This document shows positions 15,361-20,386 of a DNA stretch of 20,386 bases, piece after piece. Positions within the stretch are counted from its first letter, which is position 1; each line of letters opens with the position of its first letter. The position numbers and the translations under genes are program-made. The stretch is from an uncultured Collinsella sp. (GTDB lineage: Bacteria; Actinomycetota; Coriobacteriia; Coriobacteriales; Coriobacteriaceae). Where the stretch lies: positions 1 through 20,386 of the forward strand of contig USAY01000025.1 in NCBI GenBank assembly GCA_900552755.1. Reading direction: 5' to 3'. Below the pieces are notes generated by a model, which ran no database searches, was not told where the DNA came from, and worked only from the letters and a program-made list of their open reading frames with translations.

Positions 15361-15457
15361 CGGGCCGCATTTGGACAATCTGACGTTCAACTTCAAGGGC
15401 GCGACCAGAAGGTCAGCGCCCTTTCGTTTCACGTCACCTTGTCTCAAATGCGGCCCG
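15361..15457. repeat. 97-nt imperfect hairpin, MITE-like or structured RNA
   Basis: The outer arms, CGGGCCGCATTTG (15361-15373) and its exact complement (15445-15457), are 13 bp long. Moving inward the pairing continues: 15374-15378 with 15439-15443, 15381-15386 (TGACGT) with 15431-15436, 15389-15391 with 15426-15428, 15395-15402 (AAGGGCGC) with 15416-15423, and a tip of GACC-AGAA-GGTC (15403-15414). That is about 39 base pairs, broken mostly by small internal loops of about two bases. It contains no ORF that I would support. It could be a non-autonomous mobile element or an RNA; no direct-repeat target site is evident. The stretch 15458-15560 shows nothing recognisable. Confidence 0.7.
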
Positions 15458-15560
15458 CTCGCTGACTTATGCTCAACCTGCGGCGCCATTTTTCTTGAAG
15501 GCACCTTGCTCGCTCTGGCGGGCTTTCGCTGTCCGTCCTCTATCTGCGGTGTTGCCCTGG

Positions 15561-15607
15561 TTGGCACTTAGGGACGTTCCTTTTGTGCCGGCACTTGGGG
15601 GCAGTCC
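15561..15607. repeat. REP-like element C with a degenerate tandem copy
   Basis: TTGGCAC (15561-15567) can pair with GTGCCGG (15585-15591) using two G-T wobbles, around a loop carrying TTAGGGACGTTCC. The unit GGCACTTAGGGACGTTCC (15563-15580) recurs at 15590-15607 with 14 of 18 bases identical. The junction GTGCCGGCAC (15585-15594) is a perfect palindrome. The core resembles the repeats at 9619 and 17304. Confidence 0.5.
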
Positions 15608-15734
15608 TAGTCGTTGGGGGTCTACCGACGCATTGGAGGTTTGCGCCTTCCATGCATGACAGCCGTCTCTTTTATGTTTCCTTTAGCCGTTGCTGCCTAG
15701 GATGGGGGTTAGTCGGTAGGAAGGGAGTGCCTAT

Positions 15735-17303
15735 ATGGACGACGCGAGCGAGCGTGCAATCGAAGAGGACATGCTCGATCAGTTCAATTACTTTGATGAT
15801 GAGGACGAGGAGCTGATCGACCGTCGCGAGCCAGCGCCGCTTGATTCCTTTGATCTGGTCGATGAAGAGGCTGATGAGGTTGAGGGTGAATCAGTGGAGC
15901 CCCCACAGCCTTCGCGCCTTGACTCGCTGCTTTCGAGAGCCCCCATGCACCACGGCGTTCGTGCCGGCGCGCTCCATATGAAAACTGACTGGCATCAGAT
16001 CGTGACGGCAGGCGATGAACTTGCCGTCGATGCGCCGCTCACCGATAAGTCATCCATCATCTGCCGCACCGGCATGCTTATGCTCGCGAGCGGAACGGGT
16101 GCCTGGCGTGTACGCGATACCATGAATCGTGTTGCTGACGTGCTCGGCGTCACAATTCACGTCGACCTGAGTCTTCTGTCGTTTGAGTGCACTTGCATCG
16201 AAGATGGCCACTGCTTTAACGAGGTTGTCAGCCTGCCCACAACGGGAGTCAATACCCATCGCATTTGGATGATGGAGAGTTTCCTCAAGGAAATCGAGAC
16301 CTATGGTCGTCGCTTCACGGTACACGAGTATCACGAGATGCTCAGGACCGTTGAGAGCTCAAAGCCCGATTACTCTCCCTGGCAACAGGGCCTTGCGGCA
16401 GCCTGTGCTTGTGGCGCCTTCGTCTTTTTGCTCGGCGGCGGCCCTATCGAGATGGCCTGCGCGTTCGTAGGCGCTGGTGTCGGCAACTTTGCTCGCTCCC
16501 ATATTCTCAAGCAGGGTCTTGGCCAGTTTAGCGCGCTGACGACTGGCGTTGCGCTCGCTTGCGTTTCGTATCTGCTGGCATTGCTCGGCCTTGGCCAGGT
16601 CGTACCGGGGGCAATGTCGCACCAAGAAGGCTATATTGGCGCCATGCTCTTTGTGATTCCCGGCTTTCCCCTCATTACGGCAGGCCTCGACATCGCTAAG
16701 CTCGATATGCGAAGCGGCATTGAGCGTCTTTCGTATGCTGTGTCAATTATTGTGATGGCGACCCTCGTAGGCTGGATGGTTGCCGAATGTGTGGGGCTGG
16801 CGCCGGATGACTTCGCCCCGCTCGGTCTCTCACCGTTGGCTCTTACGCTCTTGCGTATACTGATGAGCTTTATCGGCGTATTTGGCTTCTCGGTTATGTT
16901 CAACAGTCCGGTAAAGATGGCAGCGGCGGCAGGGCTCATCGGCGCCGTGTCTAATACCTTGCGCCTTACGCTCGTTGATGCGCCGACGCTGTTTCCTTTC
17001 CTTGGCCTGAGCGTAGGTATGCCTCCCGAGGCGGCTGCATTTATCGGGGCACTCGTATCGGGCCTTCTGGCAAGTCTGGCAGAAATCAAGCTCACCTACC
17101 CACGTATCGCCCTCACGGTGCCATCGATTGTCATTATGGTGCCGGGCTTGTATCTGTATCGCTCAATGTATTACATGTGCACCTTCGACACGGTCAATAT
17201 GCTCGGTTGGTTTGTGCGTGCAGTACTCATCGTGGCGTTTTTGCCCGTTGGTCTGGGTGTGGCGCGTACGCTCACCGACCCTCGCTGGCGCCACACCAGC
17301 TAA
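15735..17303 (+). CDS. thrE: Threonine/serine exporter family protein (ThrE-like)
   Basis: A membrane protein of 522 residues in the ThrE family, whose Corynebacterium glutamicum founder exports threonine and serine using the proton gradient. ATG 15735 is preceded by GGAAGGGAG. Residues 1-62 are strongly acidic, rich in Asp and Glu, and not part of the core. From about 80 to 210 lies the soluble ThrE domain with GMLMLASGTGAWRVRDTMNR, the family signature where an acidic or small residue precedes G-x-x-x-x-R-V. After about residue 212 there are roughly ten hydrophobic segments, covering both the ThrE and the ThrE_2 (DUF3815) halves in one chain. Many Firmicutes split these into two genes. Substrate here is unproven. 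It ends against a REP-like repeat; a -10/-35 pair was not convincingly found in the 127-nt leader 15608-15734. Confidence 0.85.
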   Translation: MDDASERAIEEDMLDQFNYFDDEDEELIDRREPAPLDSFDLVDEEADEVEGESVEPPQPSRLDSLLSRAPMHHGVRAGALHMKTDWHQIVTAGDELAVDAPLTDKSSIICRTGMLMLASGTGAWRVRDTMNRVADVLGVTIHVDLSLLSFECTCIEDGHCFNEVVSLPTTGVNTHRIWMMESFLKEIETYGRRFTVHEYHEMLRTVESSKPDYSPWQQGLAAACACGAFVFLLGGGPIEMACAFVGAGVGNFARSHILKQGLGQFSALTTGVALACVSYLLALLGLGQVVPGAMSHQEGYIGAMLFVIPGFPLITAGLDIAKLDMRSGIERLSYAVSIIVMATLVGWMVAECVGLAPDDFAPLGLSPLALTLLRILMSFIGVFGFSVMFNSPVKMAAAAGLIGAVSNTLRLTLVDAPTLFPFLGLSVGMPPEAAAFIGALVSGLLASLAEIKLTYPRIALTVPSIVIMVPGLYLYRSMYYMCTFDTVNMLGWFVRAVLIVAFLPVGLGVARTLTDPRWRHTS

Positions 17304-17336
17304 TTGGTGCAAGGGGGGCAGGTCACTTTGTACCAA
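17304..17336. repeat. REP-like inverted repeat B
   Basis: TTGGTGCAA (17304-17312) and TTGTACCAA (17328-17336) pair with one mismatch around GGGGGGCAGGTCACT. It begins directly after the thrE stop, 27 nt before the insertion sequence, and shares the G-rich C-A-G-G-T core with the repeat at 9619. No T-run follows, so it is not a standard terminator. Confidence 0.5.
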
Positions 17337-17363
17337 ATGAGTTGCGGTGAAATAGGGACTGAA

Positions 17364-17390
17364 TGGGGGTGCGGACAGAAAGTTGGACCG
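17364..17390 (+). repeat. IS left terminal inverted repeat
   Basis: The order is TGGGGG, TGCGGAC, six unmatched bases, then TTGGACCG. It matches the right end at 18638-18665 except for the six central bases and one fewer G. The last bases, GGACCG, also pair with CGGTCC at 17396-17401 to make a hairpin just before the transposase ribosome site. Confidence 0.75.
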
Positions 17391-17416
17391 TGAAGCGGTC
17401 CGGACTGGAGGTTCGC

Positions 17417-18634
17417 ATGTACAGCAGGGAGAAGGTCGAGCTCTTCCTCCTGGCGACGGAGGACGGCATGGGGCCGACCGCCGCCGCGGAGTTCGCGGGG
17501 GTCACGGTGAGCGCGGCCAAGAAGTGGGCGACGGGGCACCTCCCGCGCAGCTACACCGGCGGGGGCTGTAGAATCGTGGCGAGGAAACCGCCACGGAAGG
17601 AGGCCGGCTTGGGCCCCGACAAGTCGACCTACGCCCCGCCCGCGACCGGCCCGCTCGCCGGGCTCAACGAGGACCAGATAGAGAACCTGCTGCTCAGGGC
17701 GGTGTTGGCCGACCTAAAAGCGGAAGGGTGGGACCCGGCTTCGATCTCGAACAGGAGCAAGTGCGAGCTCGGCGAGAGATTGAGGCGGGCGACCGCCCTG
17801 CCCCTCCGCTCGATCACGGGTTTCTTGAGGATATCGAAGAGCTCCTATGAGTACTGGAGGCCCCGCGTCGCCGCGCCGCGCGACCGCGACGCCGACATAC
17901 GCGACCGCGTGGTGCGCATCTTCCGCGAGGGCTCGGGGTGCTGGGGGTACCGCACCGTCTGGGCGCGCCTGCGCCGCGAGGGCGTCCGCGCCAGCGAGAA
18001 GCGCGTGGCCCGCGTGATGCGCGAGGAGGGCCTCGAGGTCGTCTACAACAAGAGGCGCGCCCGGGGCTACAGCTCCTACGCCGGCGAGGTCTCCAAGGCG
18101 CCGGAGAACCTCGTGAACAGGAAGTTCCGCGCCGACGAGCCCAACCGGCTGTGGCTCACCGACATCACCGAGTTCAGGCTCCCGGGCGGCGAGAAGGTCT
18201 ACCTGAGCCCGGTCATCGACTGCTTCGACGGGATGCCCGTCGCCTGGTCGATCGGGCTGCACCCCGACAAGCGCCTCGCGAACTCGAGCCTGCTCAAGGC
18301 CTGCGCGGCGAGGCCGGCGGGCGCGCGCACGACGATCCACTCGGACCGGGGCGGCCACTACCGCTGGCCGGAGTGGATCGGGATCTGCGAGGAGAACGGC
18401 CTGGTCAGGAGCATGTCCGCGAAGGGCTGCAGCCCGGACAACTCGGCCTGCGAGGGCTTCTTCGGGCGCCTCAAGAACGAGTTCTTCCGCTACAGGGACT
18501 GGGAGGGCGTGACGGCCGAGGAGTTCATGGGGAGGCTCGAGGCCTACCTCGTGTACTATCGTGAGGAGCGGATCAAGAAGTCCCTCGGGTGGCTGAGCCC
18601 GATGGAGTACCGCAGGAAGCTTGGATACGCCTAG
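17417..18634 (+). CDS. IS3-family transposase, single open frame
   Basis: A DDE transposase of 405 residues. ATG 17417 follows TGGAGG at 5 nt; the frame could open at 17363, but that lies at the IS edge. The N-terminal part (about 1-45) looks like a helix-turn-helix (GPTAAAEFAGVTVSAAKKW). A second HTH_21-like segment covers 160-205 (CWGYRTVWARLRREGV). The catalytic core shows Asp249 in WLTDITEF, Asp310 in HSDRGGHY and Glu346 in SPDNSACEGFFGRLKNE, a DD(35)E spacing typical of IS3. Most IS3 elements split the protein into orfA and orfB joined by -1 frameshifting; here both parts are in one frame and I saw no A-rich slippery site. All catalytic residues are present, so it may be active. Confidence 0.9.
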   Translation: MYSREKVELFLLATEDGMGPTAAAEFAGVTVSAAKKWATGHLPRSYTGGGCRIVARKPPRKEAGLGPDKSTYAPPATGPLAGLNEDQIENLLLRAVLADLKAEGWDPASISNRSKCELGERLRRATALPLRSITGFLRISKSSYEYWRPRVAAPRDRDADIRDRVVRIFREGSGCWGYRTVWARLRREGVRASEKRVARVMREEGLEVVYNKRRARGYSSYAGEVSKAPENLVNRKFRADEPNRLWLTDITEFRLPGGEKVYLSPVIDCFDGMPVAWSIGLHPDKRLANSSLLKACAARPAGARTTIHSDRGGHYRWPEWIGICEENGLVRSMSAKGCSPDNSACEGFFGRLKNEFFRYRDWEGVTAEEFMGRLEAYLVYYREERIKKSLGWLSPMEYRRKLGYA

Positions 18635-18637
18635 GCG

Positions 18638-18665
18638 CGGTCCAAGAAATCGTCCGCACCCCCCA
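18638..18665 (-). repeat. IS right terminal inverted repeat
   Basis: Read on the minus strand it gives TGGGGGG, TGCGGAC, six unmatched bases and TTGGACCG, mirroring the left end. It starts 4 nt past the transposase stop. Confidence 0.75.
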
Positions 18666-18756
18666 TGCTGTCGGCGCGGACTTCGAATTCAGAGAGGGTG
18701 ATTGCAATGCTATACGAATTTAAATAGATCTCTAATGCTTGATTAAGACCATGTCT

Positions 18757-18794
18757 ATGTCAAAAAACATACAAAAGTGTTAGTCTTTTGACAT
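18757..18794. promoter_or_regulatory. Inverted repeat over the abiEi start, likely operator
   Basis: ATGTCAAAA (18757-18765) and TTTTGACAT (18786-18794) are perfect 9-bp inverted arms with a 20-nt spacer. The right arm includes the first two bases of the abiEi start codon. A smaller AACA/TGTT pair lies inside. Characterised AbiEi antitoxins repress their own operon by binding inverted repeats upstream, so an autoregulatory role is the natural reading. The AT-rich gap 18666-18756 contains TTGATT and TTGCAA but no well-spaced -35/-10 pair. Confidence 0.55.
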
Positions 18795-19320
18795 GAAACA
18801 CTTTGATGAAATATTCGAACTGGCGGCAGATGGCTACGGCATCGTGACTGCTGCGCAGGCACGCGAGATTGGCGTAACCACTGGAGAACTGAGCCGATGG
18901 TGTGCCACTGGGAAATTGATGCGCCGAGGACATGGGGTGTACAAGCTCACCCAATGGGTTCCGACGCCCCGTGACGTCTTTGCGGAGGCAGTGGCTCTTG
19001 TTGGTGACGAGGGTTTCCTGTGGGGCGAATCAGTGCTGTCTATGCACGCACTTGCACTTGTTGATCCTCGTGCCGTGACCGTGGCAACACCAAAGCGTAT
19101 TCGCCGCAAACTGCCAGCTTGGGTAAAAACAGTGCCCGCTCCAGAGAATGCGAAAACGACGTTCTATGAAGGAATCCCTTCTCAATGCGTTGCCGATGCG
19201 ATTGAGGCTTGTAAGGGGTCCGTTATGACCGAACGCCTCATCGAGGCAACCAAGCACGCTCAAGCCGAGGGTCTTATTACCTCCAATGAGCATGAGAGAC
19301 TGATGAAGGAGCTGTCGTGA
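18793..19320 (+). CDS. abiEi: AbiEi-family antitoxin (type IV toxin-antitoxin)
   Basis: A 175-residue protein with an N-terminal winged helix (about 5-52: GIVTAAQAREIGVTTGEL, then GKLMRRGHGVYKL), the pattern of AbiEi antitoxins. The C-terminal part, about 60-175, is the AbiEi-like domain with VSVxxSALAL-type wording (ESVLSMHALALVDPR) and a helical end. In characterised systems AbiEi represses its operon through the winged helix, while the C-terminal domain counteracts the toxin without direct contact. The ATG lies inside a palindrome. The frame ends in GTGA, which overlaps the toxin start by four bases. The locus is more AT-rich than the core genes. The gene looks intact, unlike its partner. 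Confidence 0.85.
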   Translation: MKHFDEIFELAADGYGIVTAAQAREIGVTTGELSRWCATGKLMRRGHGVYKLTQWVPTPRDVFAEAVALVGDEGFLWGESVLSMHALALVDPRAVTVATPKRIRRKLPAWVKTVPAPENAKTTFYEGIPSQCVADAIEACKGSVMTERLIEATKHAQAEGLITSNEHERLMKELS

Positions 19321-19876
19321 AGGAAGTCAAGAAGCCAACCAGCAGACGTAACCTTGACATAGCGATAGACCGACTCTGCGCTGATTTGGACGAAGAACCG
19401 GGCCGCGTTAAAAGGCTCATTGCGGCCGTTGTTGTTGGGCAAATGCTACCCGATGGAGCCGCAAAGGGTGGAAATGCCCTGAAGATTCGCTTTGGGAAGG
19501 ATGCCACGCGGTTCTCGCGCGACCTCGATACCGCCAGGGCATCCTCACTGAACGATTACATGACGAAGCTTGAAGATTCGCTCACTATAGGCTGGAACGG
19601 ATTCTCGGGTGCCATTGTTCCGAGGGAGCCCATGATCTGATAGATCTCCAGATTGCAATTTCCAACGGGGAAATTGATTACCTAAAAACTCGAGAGGTCT
19701 GTATCAGACTCTTTGCGTATCGTGCGGAGCAGGAGTGGCCTCCAATGATCTCGAGGGGAGTGGGCTGGGACTCACTGTATTTCTCCCAGGCGGAAGGACT
19801 TAACGTTTTGCCGACTGTCGATGATGCCGTGGCATGGGCGAACGACTTGATTGCAAAAATCGATTCTGCTCGTTAG
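19317..19876 (+). pseudogene. abiEii: AbiEii-family toxin (nucleotidyltransferase), broken by internal deletion
   Basis: GTG 19317 overlaps the antitoxin stop by four bases, with AAGGAG upstream. The first frame (19317-19640) gives 107 residues with the nucleotidyltransferase signature: AKGGNALKIRFG, then TRFSRDLDTA, where the SRDLD acidic pair binds metal. It then reads VPREPMI and stops. A second frame, from CAT 19631 to the TAG at 19874-19876, reads HDLIDLQIAISNGEID and continues through EQEWPP and VGWDSLYF to DDAVAWANDLIAKID, a good C-terminal end for the same family, including the HDLxDL motif. The two pieces total about 185 residues, while AbiEii toxins are usually about 250-300. The middle is therefore missing, and the joint near 19625-19632 is out of frame. 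The toxin is probably inactive. Confidence 0.8.
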
Positions 19877-19898
19877 TGACACTGCTGAGATCTCTCGC

Positions 19899-20321
19899 TT
19901 ACGCCATAGCAACCCCACGCGCAGCACTCAGCAGCTCGTACTCCCTTTGACTCCAATGGCGCAGCTCGGCAGCCTCGACGGCATCTCGGCATAGGTCCAA
20001 AAACACCTCGGCCCCATCGCAGAAGCACTCGCGGGCAAAGTCACCCGAACCGCTTGCGACGCACGTGCCGTCGGCAAACAGCTTCCAGCTAGACAGCTCG
20101 CGCGAGTCGTCTCCAAGCAGCTTGATCTGCAGTACGTGCGGGTCGCCGGCGGTGTAGAGCTCTTTCTCGAGCGCCTGCACGGTAAAGCGCATCTGGTGGG
20201 GGAGACTGCTCTTGACCATGGCCGAGGCATAGCCGTTCGGCTTGTCCAGAAGATGCATTCGTTTTGGCTTGGCTGCCAGGTTGTGGAAATTGCGCTCGCT
20301 GCGCACGGAGAAATTGTCCAT
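19899..20321 (-). CDS. Hypothetical protein
   Basis: I do not recognise this 140-residue product. ATG 20321 is chosen for GGAG at 5-nt spacing. The frame stays open to the window edge, though, so the gene may be longer (a GTG at 20354 is another start, or the true start lies outside). The protein is soluble-looking, without a signal peptide or membrane helix. It has a basic N-terminal third (SERNFHNLAAKPKRMHLLDK), a middle with strand-like stretches (HQMRFTVQALEKELY, VLQIKLLGD, WKLFADGT), and a helical acidic end (AEVFLDLCRDAVEAAELRHW). Three cysteines cluster near the C-terminal half. It converges on the broken toxin gene with a 22-nt gap and no clear terminator. Codon use is like the core genes. 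Confidence 0.6.
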   Translation of the reverse strand: MDNFSVRSERNFHNLAAKPKRMHLLDKPNGYASAMVKSSLPHQMRFTVQALEKELYTAGDPHVLQIKLLGDDSRELSSWKLFADGTCVASGSGDFARECFCDGAEVFLDLCRDAVEAAELRHWSQREYELLSAARGVAMA

Positions 20322-20386
20322 ACGGACTCCGTTCATCGATGTTGGCAGGGCCACCGTGCCTCTTGGCCGGTTGGCGTCGGGATCGT

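Larger units (their letters stand above)
17364..18665 (+). mobile_element. IS3-family insertion sequence, complete
   Basis: A 1302-bp element bounded by imperfect terminal inverted repeats that end in TG and CA, enclosing one long transposase gene. The internal composition is more GC-rich and uses AGG arginine codons more often than the flanking genes, which suggests arrival from elsewhere. No target-site duplication is visible (flanks GACTGAA on the left, TGCTGTC on the right), so the insertion may be old or the edges rearranged. It sits between thrE and the AbiE locus. Confidence 0.8.

Noticed and set aside
13219..15567. A 782-codon open frame on the minus strand opposite lysS
   Set aside because: It is antisense to a certain gene; high GC with strong third-position bias leaves this frame free of stops. 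It has low-complexity Leu/Gly/Val composition and no ribosome site.
15371..15571. A short + strand frame in the lysS-thrE gap
   Set aside because: It lies in the long hairpin and REP-like sequence, has no ribosome site and no protein-like composition.
1..20386. CRISPR arrays, phage genes, rRNA, riboswitches or T-boxes
   Set aside because: No regularly spaced direct repeats, phage structural proteins, rRNA segments or T-box sequence were seen. The amino-acid and synthetase gene leaders are short or lack the known conserved parts.

Overview
The window looks like chromosome from a high-GC Gram-positive gut actinobacterium of the class Coriobacteriia, most likely Collinsella or a close relative. 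This rests on protein character, the actinobacterial order murI-rph-rdgB, and a strong G/C third-codon bias broken by an AT-rich island near 18.7-19.9 kb. The genus is an inference; no database was searched.

Layout. Positions 2-865 hold the 3' part of a LysR-type regulator on the + strand. Two minus-strand genes follow, each with its own intrinsic terminator: asnB (glutamine-hydrolysing asparagine synthetase) and a single-chain amino-acid ABC importer in which a lipoprotein-like substrate-binding domain, a beta-rich insert and the permease are fused. From 5.4 to 10.9 kb a + strand series reads MurE-like Mur ligase, HAD phosphatase, murI, rph, rdgB, dtd: peptidoglycan precursor synthesis, then RNA, nucleotide and tRNA quality control. 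A well-formed promoter at 10.9 kb precedes veg-ispE, a pairing also known in Bacillus. A tRNA-Pro(CGG) with a strong terminator, a promoter-tatA-terminator unit, and greA-lysS follow. The LysRS carries an extra C-terminal tRNA-binding domain of the Trbp111/EMAP type.

From 15.3 kb the window turns accessory. The lysS-thrE gap holds a perfect 13-bp hairpin, then a 97-nt imperfect hairpin with about 39 base pairs, then REP-like short repeats. A ThrE-family threonine/serine exporter follows. After it come another REP-like element, an IS3-family insertion sequence with recognisable terminal inverted repeats, and an AbiE-type (type IV) toxin-antitoxin locus. The AbiEi antitoxin is intact. The AbiEii toxin gene appears broken by an out-of-frame internal deletion, with both ends of the gene still readable. 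The window ends with an unrecognised minus-strand gene.

The observations most worth a second look are the 97-nt hairpin, the decayed AbiE toxin behind an intact antitoxin and a palindrome overlapping its start codon, the LysRS fusion, the importer fusion with no ATPase gene nearby, and a dispersed REP-like family. I saw no CRISPR array, prophage, rRNA or origin.
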